Assembly: GCA_029262695.1 (NCBI GenBank)
Contig: JAJCYV010000027.1
Coordinates: 126,811-190,810 of the forward strand
DNA length: 64,000 nt
Source of the DNA: Chloroflexota bacterium
GTDB lineage: Bacteria; Chloroflexota; Dehalococcoidia; SM23-28-2; RBG-16-64-32
Direction: 5' to 3'
The first letter of the stretch is position 1. The number at the start of each line of letters is the position of its first letter. Shown here one piece after another: positions 1 through 7,264 of the stretch. The translations under genes and the position numbers were made by a program. Below the pieces are notes generated by a model. The model saw nothing but the letters and a program-made list of their open reading frames with translations. It was not told the DNA's origin and searched no databases.

Positions 1-39
1 GGGCGCTTCAAGCGGGCGGTGCAGGGTGGAAGAAACTCG

Positions 40-89
40 CAATAACCGCTGCAATAGCATTGCAATGTTATAACAATAGTGGTTATTGT
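40..89. promoter_or_regulatory. AT-rich cluster of nested inverted repeats, candidate operator/promoter
   Basis: An unusually AT-rich patch in GC-rich DNA. CAATAACC (40-47) is perfectly inverted as GGTTATTG (81-88). Inside lie GCAAT/ATTGC (51-55 and 59-63) and the palindrome TGTTATAACA (66-75). TTGCAA (60-65) followed after 18 nt by TATTGT (84-89) could be a promoter reading right. The symmetric layout suggests binding of one or more dimeric regulators upstream of the winged-helix gene. The sequence is seen; the function is inferred. Confidence 0.4.
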
Positions 90-223
90 AGACCATAAGG
101 CTGATTCTCTGAGCAACATGTACACGGAGAGAGTAGAATGTACTCACGACCTAGCGTGACCGGGGCACTAGCCCGCCACCGAGGGAGGCACTTGAGAGGT
201 GCGGCGTCAACGAGGAGGTTGAC

Positions 224-589
224 GTGACCGATAAGACGGAGACGGAGACGGATCGGGTCGTTCGGGCCGGCGACCTGGAGATTAATCTCGGGCGGCGTCT
301 GGTACGACGCCGGGGTGAAGTGATTGCCCTTACCCGAACGGAATGGGTTCTGCTGGAGTACCTGGCAAGGAACGCCGGGAGAGTGCTGTTCACGGCAGAG
401 GTCCTGGGTACGGTCTGGGGCCCCGAGTACGAGGAAGACACCCAGTACTTGCGGGTGTGGATCTCCCGTCTGCGGCGGAAGCTGGAAGCGAACCACGGTG
501 AGCCGCCGGCTGTGATCAAGACGATGCAGGGGATTGGCTACATGCTGGACGCGGAGCCACCCTCGTTGGCTCCGGCGTCGTCCTCTTAG
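224..589 (+). CDS. Orphan winged-helix DNA-binding protein (OmpR/PhoB C-terminal type)
   Basis: A 121-residue protein consisting of a Trans_reg_C winged helix only. The recognisable run is a short N-terminal beta segment (VRAGDLEINLGRR), ALTRTEWVLLEYLARNAG, then LRVWISRLRRKLE and the wing IKTMQGIGYML. Response regulators of this class have an N-terminal phosphoacceptor receiver; here it is absent, so DNA binding must be controlled another way or be constitutive. The GTG start is fixed by GAGGAGG at 212-218, five bases upstream. No partner kinase lies beside it; the left edge is only 223 bases away. It may read the inverted repeats at 40-88. Family assignment is firm; target genes are unknown. 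Confidence 0.85.
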   Translation: MTDKTETETDRVVRAGDLEINLGRRLVRRRGEVIALTRTEWVLLEYLARNAGRVLFTAEVLGTVWGPEYEEDTQYLRVWISRLRRKLEANHGEPPAVIKTMQGIGYMLDAEPPSLAPASSS

Positions 590-679
590 CGCGCTGGCTG
601 TCGCGCCTGCGCTTGCGGGCTGTTTACGTCCGCGCCCCGTGATGTGCTAAATTCAGGGGCGTTCCCAGAAGGAGCGTGA

Positions 680-1501
680 ATGATGCCCGACAAGTATGAA
701 ACGTTGCTATACGAGAAGAAGGGACACGTCCTTCTTCTGACACTGAACCGCCCCGATAAGCTCAACGCCTGGAACGGCCGCATGGAGAACGAGTTCCTGC
801 AGGCGCTGGAGGCGGCGAACGCCGACCGCGAGGTGCGGGCGATCGTGATCACGGGCGCGGGACGAGCGTTCTGCGCTGGTGGTGACATCCAGGGGTTCTC
901 GCAGGGGCTGGGCCAGTCGCGGGACGGCGCCGGGCCGACGTCGCTGGCGGCGCGGGACGGCAGCCCGGAAGTGCCGGTCCTGCTTTCCCAGAGCAAGCCG
1001 GTGATCGCCGCGATCAACGGGCACGCCGTGGGCATCGGCCTGACGATGCCGCTGGCCTGCGACATCCGGATCGCCTCAGACAAGGCGAAGTTCTCCGTGC
1101 GCTTCGTGAAGGTGGGTCTGACGCCGGAGTGCGGCAGCACGCGCTACCTGGCGGCGTCGGCCGGGCTGGGCAACGCGCTCTTCATGGCGCTGACCGGCCG
1201 TATCGTCGAGGCCGATGAGGCGCTGCGCCGCGGGCTTGTCGACCAGGTGGTGCCGCACGAGCGGCTGATGGACGCAGCGATGGGGCTGGCGGAGGAGATC
1301 GCGGCCAACCCGCCGTCTGCGGTCTGGGCGGCGAAGCGGACGATCCACGAGAACATGGCGGAGCACGACCTCCGCCGCGTCGTGACACAAGAAGGCTTCG
1401 CGATCAGGGAGGCGCGACGGCTCCCGGACCACGCCGAGGCCGTGAACGCGTTCCTGGAGAAGCGCGAGCCGTCCTTCGACAAGCTCGGGACGAACGAGTA
1501 A
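680..1501 (+). CDS. Enoyl-CoA hydratase/isomerase family protein (crotonase fold)
   Basis: A 273-residue crotonase, expected to hydrate or isomerise an enoyl-CoA in beta-oxidation or a related CoA pathway in the cytoplasm. The oxyanion-hole segments are visible as GAGRAFCAGGDIQGF (about residues 63-77) and INGHAVGIGLTMPLACDIRIA (about 112-132, shown in part). The second acidic position falls in TPECGSTRYL. Two in-frame ATGs overlap (680 and 683), both served by GAAGGAG just upstream. The next gene starts two bases after the stop, so the three genes 680-3719 look like one operon for degrading an acyl-CoA substrate. Precise substrate cannot be read from sequence; hydratase versus isomerase is not certain. 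Confidence 0.9.
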   Translation: MMPDKYETLLYEKKGHVLLLTLNRPDKLNAWNGRMENEFLQALEAANADREVRAIVITGAGRAFCAGGDIQGFSQGLGQSRDGAGPTSLAARDGSPEVPVLLSQSKPVIAAINGHAVGIGLTMPLACDIRIASDKAKFSVRFVKVGLTPECGSTRYLAASAGLGNALFMALTGRIVEADEALRRGLVDQVVPHERLMDAAMGLAEEIAANPPSAVWAAKRTIHENMAEHDLRRVVTQEGFAIREARRLPDHAEAVNAFLEKREPSFDKLGTNE

Positions 1502-1502
1502 C

Positions 1503-2507
1503 GTGGCCGGCCGCTGGGGGCTGACCTACCCGCTGCAGGGCGTGCCGCTTTCGGAGCACGGCCCGATCCTGCGCGAGGCGGAGGATCTGGGCTACACGGA
1601 CGCCTGGTCGGCGGAGGTTGAGGCGAACGACGCCTTCACACCGCTGGCCGCTTTCGCCGCGTGGACGCAGGAGACGCGGCTGGGCTGCGCCATCGCCGGC
1701 GTGTACAACCGCACGCCGACGCTCCTGGCTCAGACGGCGGCGGCGGTTGAGGAGCTGGCGCCGGGGCGCTTCTGCCTCGGCATCGGCACGAGTTCGCCGG
1801 CGATCGTCGAGCGCTGGAACGGCGTGCCGCTGAGGCAGCCGATGACGCGGATGCGCGACACGATCGCCTTCCTGCGGGAGGCCTGGAGCGGCGAGAAAGT
1901 GGTGCGCAAGGTGGGGCCGTACGACGTCAAGGGGTTCCGTCTGGGCCGCGCGCCGGAGCCGCCGCCGCGGCTATACGTGGCGGCGCTGCGGGAGCAGATG
2001 CTGCGGATGGCGGGCGAGCTGGGCGACGGAGCGATAACGAACTACATTTCGCCCGACGACGCGCCCCGGGTGGCGGGGATCGCGCGCGCGGCTGCGGCGG
2101 ACGCGGGCAAGAACGCCGACGACTTCGACGTAGCGTGCCGCATCTTCGTGATCTGGACGGACGACCAGCAGCAGGCGCAGATGCTGGGGCGCTTCATCGT
2201 CGCGGGCTATCTGACGACGCCGTACTACTACGCGTTCCACGAATGGCTGGGCCGCGGCGAAGCGCTGGCGCCGATGATGAAGGCGTGGCAGGCCGGCGAC
2301 CGGCAGGGAGCGCTGGGCCTGGTGCCGGAGAAGGTCGTCGACGACATCTTCGTCTTCGGCAGCCCGGACGAGTGCAAGGACAAGATCGAAGCGTACCGAG
2401 ACAACGGGATCAGCACGCCCGTGATCAACATCATCCCGACGGCGAGGGACCGGGAGACGCAGGCGCAACAGAGCCTGGAGGCGTTCCGGGCGCTTGCGCC
2501 GCGCTAG
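1503..2507 (+). CDS. LLM class (luciferase-like, probably F420-dependent) oxidoreductase
   Basis: A 334-residue TIM-barrel protein of the bacterial luciferase-like superfamily. Characteristic segments are GLTYPLQG at the N terminus, LAQTAAAVEELAPGRFCLGIG (about residues 77-97, shown whole only in part here) and LYVAALREQMLRMAGELGDG. Length matches F420-dependent LLM enzymes, including methylene-tetrahydromethanopterin-reductase-like proteins. It starts with GTG one base after the upstream stop codon and is followed after 12 bases by an acyl-CoA dehydrogenase, so it probably oxidises or reduces an intermediate of the same acyl-CoA route. Cofactor F420 versus FMN cannot be decided from the sequence alone. 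Confidence 0.85.
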   Translation: MAGRWGLTYPLQGVPLSEHGPILREAEDLGYTDAWSAEVEANDAFTPLAAFAAWTQETRLGCAIAGVYNRTPTLLAQTAAAVEELAPGRFCLGIGTSSPAIVERWNGVPLRQPMTRMRDTIAFLREAWSGEKVVRKVGPYDVKGFRLGRAPEPPPRLYVAALREQMLRMAGELGDGAITNYISPDDAPRVAGIARAAAADAGKNADDFDVACRIFVIWTDDQQQAQMLGRFIVAGYLTTPYYYAFHEWLGRGEALAPMMKAWQAGDRQGALGLVPEKVVDDIFVFGSPDECKDKIEAYRDNGISTPVINIIPTARDRETQAQQSLEAFRALAPR

Positions 2508-2519
2508 ACGGAGGAAGAG

Positions 2520-3719
2520 ATGCCCGACTTGACGATGAGCCCTGAGATCAAGAAGTTGCGCGCGGACGTGCGCGCGTTCATGGACGAGCACGTCTACCCG
2601 AACGAAGAGGTGATCGAAGAGGCCAGCGACGATGAGGCGAAAGATCTGATCAAGGACCTGCAGGCCCGCACGAAGAAGATGGGCTACTGGGCGCCGCACC
2701 TGCCGAAAGAAGCGGGCGGCATGGGCATCGGCTTCATGCCGTACGTTTACATGAACGAGATCCTGGGGCGGAGCTTCCTGGCGCCGATCGCGTTTGGCTC
2801 GCAAGCGCCGGACTCGGGCAACGCGGAGATCCTCTGGCAGTTCGGCACCGACGAGCAGAAAGCGGAGTGGCTGAAGCCGCTGGTCGATGGCGACATCCGC
2901 TCCTGCTTCTCGATGACGGAGCCGGAGGTGCCGGGGTCGGACCCGACGACGCTGCAGACGAGCGCCGTCCGCGACGGCGACGACTGGGTGATCAACGGGC
3001 ACAAGTGGTTCACGAGCGGCGCGATCGGCGCGACGTTCGCGATCGTGATGTGCGTGAGCGACCCGGATGCCCAGACGCACCGCAAGATGAGCCAGATCAT
3101 CGTGCCGCTGGAGACGGCGGGAGTCGACCTCGCCCGCGCCGTGCCGGTGATGGGCGAGACGCGTGGGAACCACTGCGAGATCTACTACAAGGACGTGCGG
3201 GTGCCGGTGACGAACGTGCTGGGGCAGGCCGGCGACGGCTTCATGATCGCGCAGAAGCGGCTGGGGCCGGGGCGCATCCACCATTGCATGCGCTGGCTGG
3301 GCCAGATGTCGCGCGCCTTCGACCTGCTCTGCCAGCGGGCGCTGGAGCGTTCGAGCTTCGGGACGACGCTGGCGCAGAAGCAGACGGTACAGAACTGGAT
3401 CGCCGACTCGGTGGCGGAGATCCAGTCGGCGCGGCTGCTGACGCTGCACGCGGCGAACAAGATCGACCAGGGCGACGAGGCGCGCGTGGAGGTGTCGCTG
3501 ATCAAGTTCTGGGGCGCGAAGATCCTGCACGACGTGATCGACCGGGCGATTCAGGTACACGGGGCGCTGGGCGTTTCGGGCGACACGCCGCTGGAGTCGA
3601 TGTACCGGCAGGCGCGCGCGGCGCGCATCTACGACGGGCCGGACGAGGTGCACCGGATGGTGGTGGCGCGCCGGGTGCTGCGCGAGTACTCGGGCGGCGA
3701 CGGCTGGGAGTTTGAGTAA
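2520..3719 (+). CDS. Acyl-CoA dehydrogenase
   Basis: A 399-residue flavoprotein of the acyl-CoA dehydrogenase family, FAD-dependent, passing electrons to an electron-transfer flavoprotein. Visible signatures are CFSMTEPEVPGSDPTTL (the CMTEP-like FAD contact, about residue 126), WVINGHKWFTSGA (about 158), the substrate loop RRVLREYSGG at the C terminus, and the helix QVHGALGVSGDTPLE. A ribosome site GGAGGAAGAG precedes the ATG. It closes the small operon with the crotonase and LLM genes. Longer-chain or branched acyl-CoA specificity is possible; no residue here settles it. The gene is followed directly by a short-repeat array. Confidence 0.93.
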   Translation: MPDLTMSPEIKKLRADVRAFMDEHVYPNEEVIEEASDDEAKDLIKDLQARTKKMGYWAPHLPKEAGGMGIGFMPYVYMNEILGRSFLAPIAFGSQAPDSGNAEILWQFGTDEQKAEWLKPLVDGDIRSCFSMTEPEVPGSDPTTLQTSAVRDGDDWVINGHKWFTSGAIGATFAIVMCVSDPDAQTHRKMSQIIVPLETAGVDLARAVPVMGETRGNHCEIYYKDVRVPVTNVLGQAGDGFMIAQKRLGPGRIHHCMRWLGQMSRAFDLLCQRALERSSFGTTLAQKQTVQNWIADSVAEIQSARLLTLHAANKIDQGDEARVEVSLIKFWGAKILHDVIDRAIQVHGALGVSGDTPLESMYRQARAARIYDGPDEVHRMVVARRVLREYSGGDGWEFE

Positions 3720-3728
3720 GTGGTTCGC

Positions 3729-3811
3729 TTAGAACCGTAGAACCGTAGAACCGTAGAACCCAGAACCGTAGAACCTAGAACCGTAGAACCCAGGACCGTA
3801 GAACCCAGGAA
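3729..3811 (+). repeat. Degenerate tandem array of AGAACCGT/AGAACC(C/T) units
   Basis: Eleven or so 7-8 bp units follow one another: three clean AGAACCGT copies, then alternating AGAACCC, AGAACCGT and AGAACCT, ending in AGGACCGT and AGGAACC variants. The array begins ten bases after the acyl-CoA dehydrogenase stop codon. The same family recurs after mutS (15040-15111). Confidence 0.9.
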
Positions 3812-3950
3812 CCATCCAGTCTACGTTTTGGGTTTCCGCGCCCCTTGACTTGTGACGCCCCGCACACGGTCTGGCGTTCCCCAGCGGTAAGATGGAGGTG
3901 CGGGCGATTGGGTCCCCGGCGCCGGTTCACCGCCTGGAGTGGAGGAACCG

Positions 3951-4178
3951 ATGGCTTCATGGGAATACAGAGTCGCATACGTAGACTTCCGGGGGAGGAT
4001 TTCCTCGGAAGGAGTGGAGTTTATACGGCAGCCGGGTGAACACCGCACGGCTTTCGTTCGCCGGTACCTGGATGGTCTGGGGAGCGAAGGCTGGGAAGTG
4101 TCGGCTGTTCAGCCGTTGATCCGGATGGAGACGAGCTACTTCGTGCTCAAGCGGCCCGCCACGGCGGACGCTGCCTGA
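3951..4178 (+). CDS. DUF4177 family small protein
   Basis: A 75-residue protein with the pattern typical of DUF4177: an N-terminal WEYRVAYVDF strand, LDGLGSEGWEVSAVQPL in the middle, and a terminal strand TSYFVLKRP. Members are small, cytoplasmic and of unknown function. The ATG at 3951 is preferred because GGAGG sits at 3941-3945 with five bases of spacing; an in-frame GTG twelve bases upstream lies inside that site. It stands alone between the repeat array and the convergent DM13 gene. Role unknown. Confidence 0.75.
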   Translation: MASWEYRVAYVDFRGRISSEGVEFIRQPGEHRTAFVRRYLDGLGSEGWEVSAVQPLIRMETSYFVLKRPATADAA

Positions 4179-4262
4179 ACCGAGGGTTAGTTCACTACCG
4201 GACTACCGAACCGAGCTAGTTTGACGAGGTAGGCGGTCGACGGCGCCGGGGCCCGCCCGCGT

Positions 4263-4282
4263 GCGGGGCGTTGTTGCCCCGC
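4263..4282. terminator. GC-rich hairpin between convergent genes
   Basis: GCGGGGC (4263-4269) and GCCCCGC (4276-4282) form a perfect 7-bp stem with a 6-nt loop. It lies between the DUF4177 gene and the oppositely directed DM13 gene. There is no T-run, so intrinsic termination is only a possibility. Confidence 0.35.
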
Positions 4283-4354
4283 TCATGGTTCGAGAGCCTC
4301 AGGATGAGCGGGAGTGATGGCGCCAGCCTGACGATGAGCGGAAGACGTCCAGCG

Positions 4355-5215
4355 TCAGGATGCCGGGCCGAAGGCGGCGGTGGCGAAGAGGACGGCGAAG
4401 TCCTTGCACCAGACGATGGCGGACTGGAACTGGCTGATGTCCGTGCCGGGCGGGATGTCGTAGTTGAAGGCGCCGTCCGTGCCCTTGAGTTCGCCGAGGT
4501 TGATCGCCGCGTCGTCGTAGCCGTCCGGGTCCGGGGAGAGGTAGACGAAGAGGTCGGGGCCGTTGCGGACGGAGAACTCCTCGAAGCGCAGGATGTACTC
4601 CCCGGGCTGGCTCTCGATCAAGAGGGCGTTTCCGTTTCCGAAGTGGAAGTCGTCGGCGCCCTCGAATTGGCCCTGGCGGACGACGTGTGGCTCGAAGCCC
4701 TGCGCCGGGGCGTCGGTCGGGGCCGGCGTTGGTGGGTCGGTTGCGGTAGGGGGCGGCTCTGTGGCCGTGGCCGTCGGCAGATCGGATGCCGAAGCGGTCG
4801 GGTTACCCGCTGAGGTTAGGGTTTCTGTGGGTGTAGTGGTGACGGTAGGCGTTGGCGCGGTGTCGGAGGCGGTCTGTGAGGCCGTCGCGGTAGGTGAGTT
4901 GGTAGAGGCGAGAACGGCATCGTCGCAGCTATCGGAGCCGGAGCCGGCGCCGGGGATGGGGCTGGCCTCGCAGACAGTGTGGCGCTCCCAGAGCGGTGAG
5001 AGGAAGTAGTTGCCGAGGGGGATCGATACGACGAGGAGGATGACGAGCGCGGGGCCGGTGACCAGCCGGTGCCGCCAGGCGATGATGTGCCAGCCGAGGC
5101 GATAGGCGAGCGCGAGCGCCCCGATGAAGGCGACCGCGAGGCCGATCGTCAGGGGGTAGCGGTAGGGATAGAGGTCTTCGGAGAGGAAGCGTTCGAGATC
5201 GCCGGCGATGTCCAT
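4355..5215 (-). CDS. Membrane-anchored DM13-domain protein
   Basis: A 286-residue protein in three parts. The N terminus has two membrane helices (YPLTIGLAVAFIGALALAY and ALVILLVVSIPLGNYF, about residues 20-75). A long Thr/Pro/Ala/Ser-rich linker (about 105-175) is low complexity and would span the cell wall. The C-terminal 110 residues match the DM13 domain: GQFEGADDFHFGNGNALL, an FEEF-RNGPDLFVYLS segment, and the conserved cysteine in VWCKDFAVLF. DM13 domains are proposed to act in extracytoplasmic electron transfer through that cysteine; this is a prediction in the literature, not shown here. Its start is at 5215 on the complement; an unrelated promoter-bearing spacer separates it from the divergent secreted-protein gene. 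Confidence 0.8.
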   Translation of the reverse strand: MDIAGDLERFLSEDLYPYRYPLTIGLAVAFIGALALAYRLGWHIIAWRHRLVTGPALVILLVVSIPLGNYFLSPLWERHTVCEASPIPGAGSGSDSCDDAVLASTNSPTATASQTASDTAPTPTVTTTPTETLTSAGNPTASASDLPTATATEPPPTATDPPTPAPTDAPAQGFEPHVVRQGQFEGADDFHFGNGNALLIESQPGEYILRFEEFSVRNGPDLFVYLSPDPDGYDDAAINLGELKGTDGAFNYDIPPGTDISQFQSAIVWCKDFAVLFATAAFGPAS

Positions 5216-5374
5216 ATGTGAGGTCAGGCTAGCAGAAGGGGGTGCTAGCAGGTGTTACGAATGTTACGGAGGTGAGACGGATCCCTGGGTTCGCTCGGCT
5301 CGTCGTTGCGTCCGGAGGGCGGGAGGCGGCCTCAGAAGGTGCGCGAACCCTGAAGAACTACGGTAGTTGACTAC

Positions 5375-5403
5375 TTGACAAGTTCTGACGCCGGGCCGAT
5401 ACT
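5375..5403 (+). promoter_or_regulatory. Strong sigma-70-type promoter for the secreted-protein gene
   Basis: TTGACA (5375-5380), a 17-bp spacer, and GATACT (5398-5403). Transcription would start near 5410, followed by a short leader containing AGGGGGG (5416-5422) before the TTG start at 5429. Confidence 0.7.
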
Positions 5404-5428
5404 TGGTGCAAATCTAGGGGGGTGCGGC

Positions 5429-6562
5429 TTGAACCGTATTGGCATCTTTGCCACCGGCGTAGTTTTCGTAACACTCATAGTGGTTGCCCTTGCGTATGCG
5501 GCTCTCGTTGCCACTGTTGGGACGGCTCCGCTCCCGGCACTCGCGTATGGGAACGGCGATGGTACGTCGAACTCGACGACCATCATAGGCACGCCGGTAC
5601 CGTTCTCGCTAAACTACTCCGTCCAGTTGAAGGGTGACTACGTTGCGGCGGGGGACGGCATGCGGGCCAGCGGCCCCCCGGGGAACGGGTCAATCACGCT
5701 TCCAGCGGTTCCCGGTGGCTCGACTATCACCAAGGCGTTCCTGTACTGGTCGGTCGTCAACTCCACGTCGACTGGGGCGTCCGGGACCTTAAACGGGAAC
5801 GCGATAGTAGGCACTAACTACGCGACAACCGCGAGCCCGTGCTGGGACTCGCCGGTGACCCGGCAGATATACAACTTCGTCGCCGATGTGACGGCGTTTG
5901 CCAACCTTGGAGTCAACACGCTGACCGGCTTCGCTTCGGGAGGGCCGCCCACGTTCCCGCCGACGGAACCCCTGCTGGAAGGCGCCTCGCTCGTGGTCGT
6001 ATACGCCAACCCGGCCTCACAGAATCACCAGATCGACATTCACCAGGGCGCCCGCAGCTTTATCGGGCCGCCTGTGGAGACGCTCACGATGTCCGGGTTT
6101 ACTGCCGTCGCCGGCAGCTCTCAGACGACGTGGATCGTTGCGGACGGCCAGCCGAACTCTCCGCCGTTCAACAACAAGACGCGCGTGGATGGGGTAGTGA
6201 CCCAATCTCCCGCTCTCAACGGCGCTGATGGTGACTTCTGGGACACGAATACTCAGGACGTAACGGCGAACATCCCGCCTGCCGACACGAGCATCACGGT
6301 GGGTGCGGAGAGTTCCTTCGATCTGGGCGCCGGCGACTGCATAACCTGGGTGGCGCAGGCGCTTTCGGTGCCCATCGCGGAGCCACCACCGCCGACACCG
6401 ACTCCGGGGCCGGGGCCGGTGGGCGGTCTCGTCGAGCTTGCGGTGACTCCGACGGATGCTGGTCCGAGCGGCAGCGCCTCGGTGCCGCTGGGGATTCTTG
6501 CAGCAACGGTAGCGCTGGCGCTCGGGGGCACTGCGCTCTCCGTGGCGCGGCGTCGCAGCTAG
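5429..6562 (+). CDS. Secreted, C-terminally anchored protein (DUF3344-like)
   Basis: A 377-residue exported protein of unknown function. A signal/anchor helix occupies about residues 5-30. The mature part is beta-rich, with an ITKAFLYWSVV segment resembling the DUF3344 family of surface proteins, and few charged residues. The C-terminal 47 residues have sorting-signal layout: a Pro/Thr stalk, the motif GPVGGLVEL, a spacer, a hydrophobic helix (LGILAATVALALGGTALSV) and the basic tail ARRRS. The TTG at 5429 is chosen over an upstream in-frame TTG at 5375 because the latter is the -35 box itself, while AGGGGGG (5416-5422) is well spaced for 5429. It probably sits on the cell surface; ligand unknown. 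Confidence 0.7.
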   Translation: MNRIGIFATGVVFVTLIVVALAYAALVATVGTAPLPALAYGNGDGTSNSTTIIGTPVPFSLNYSVQLKGDYVAAGDGMRASGPPGNGSITLPAVPGGSTITKAFLYWSVVNSTSTGASGTLNGNAIVGTNYATTASPCWDSPVTRQIYNFVADVTAFANLGVNTLTGFASGGPPTFPPTEPLLEGASLVVVYANPASQNHQIDIHQGARSFIGPPVETLTMSGFTAVAGSSQTTWIVADGQPNSPPFNNKTRVDGVVTQSPALNGADGDFWDTNTQDVTANIPPADTSITVGAESSFDLGAGDCITWVAQALSVPIAEPPPPTPTPGPGPVGGLVELAVTPTDAGPSGSASVPLGILAATVALALGGTALSVARRRS

Positions 6563-6682
6563 CGCTCGCCGGCGGGACGCGGGCGGCGATCATGAACGCT
6601 CCTTGCCGCTGTGATAGGGCGTCTGTATGATTGGTGACGAATTACACAATCTTCCGACGCTATGCGCAGAAAGACGCCTTGA

Positions 6683-7264
6683 TTGTTCTCCCAGGCCTCG
6701 CATAATTCCCGTTTGTCCGCCGTTGGCCCCGTGGCCGGCAGCGCAGAGGTCCTGGCACGCGTTTCGGAGCTGATAGGCGACCTCAAGCCCGACGACGTTG
6801 CCCTGCTGAAGGGGCTGCACCGCCTTCAGCACGAGTTTGGCTACATCCCGAAGGATGCGATACCGCTGCTGGCGGCGCAGTTCAATACGACGCCGGCGAT
6901 CATTTTCGGCACGATCGACTTCTACTCTGAGCTGCGGCAGAAGCCGCCCGCGGAGAACGTCGTCAGCTGGTGCAGCGGGCCGGCCTGCCTGCTCAAGGGC
7001 TCCGGCGGCATCCGGCGGGCGCTGGAGGCGACGCTGGGCTGCGCGATGGGCGAGGCTTCGGCCGACGGGAAGTACGAGCTGCAGCTCGTCCAGTGCGACG
7101 GCACCTGTCAGCTGGCGCCGCTGATCCGCAGCGAAGGCCGCTACATCGGCCCGCTGTCGTCGAGCGAGGCGATCAAGTTCGCGCGGCGGCTGAAGGGCGA
7201 GACGGAGGTGCCCGTGCCGCCCGCCGAAGAGGGTGACGCGGCGGCCGCAGAGGCGAGCGAGTAG
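6683..7264 (+). CDS. nuoE: NuoE-like [2Fe-2S] subunit (24 kDa type)
   Basis: A 193-residue thioredoxin-fold iron-sulfur protein of the NADH dehydrogenase/hydrogenase NuoE family. The helical N-terminal part contains LHRLQHEFGYIPKDAIPLLA; the four cluster cysteines are seen as CSGPAC and, about 40 residues later, CDGTC. The C terminus adds an acidic, alanine-rich tail. The start is uncertain: TTG at 6683 gives the full ORF, GTG at 6731 is an alternative, and neither has a clear ribosome site. Its stop overlaps the start of the NuoF-like gene (TAGTG), implying translational coupling. The two together would form an NADH-oxidising diaphorase module. The electron acceptor subunit is not adjacent. 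Confidence 0.88.
   Translation: MFSQASHNSRLSAVGPVAGSAEVLARVSELIGDLKPDDVALLKGLHRLQHEFGYIPKDAIPLLAAQFNTTPAIIFGTIDFYSELRQKPPAENVVSWCSGPACLLKGSGGIRRALEATLGCAMGEASADGKYELQLVQCDGTCQLAPLIRSEGRYIGPLSSSEAIKFARRLKGETEVPVPPAEEGDAAAAEASE

Noticed and set aside
1971-3653. Very long open frame on the complement of the LLM and acyl-CoA dehydrogenase genes
   Set aside because: Its translation is Arg/His/Pro-rich with no motifs and it mirrors well-recognised plus-strand enzymes; long antisense frames are common at this GC content. The same holds for 7141-8325, 12408-14219, 15320-17302, 17947-19422 and 55232-57055 on the complement.
3729-3811. Possible CRISPR array
   Set aside because: Units are only 7-8 bp and contiguous, with no spacers and no cas genes.
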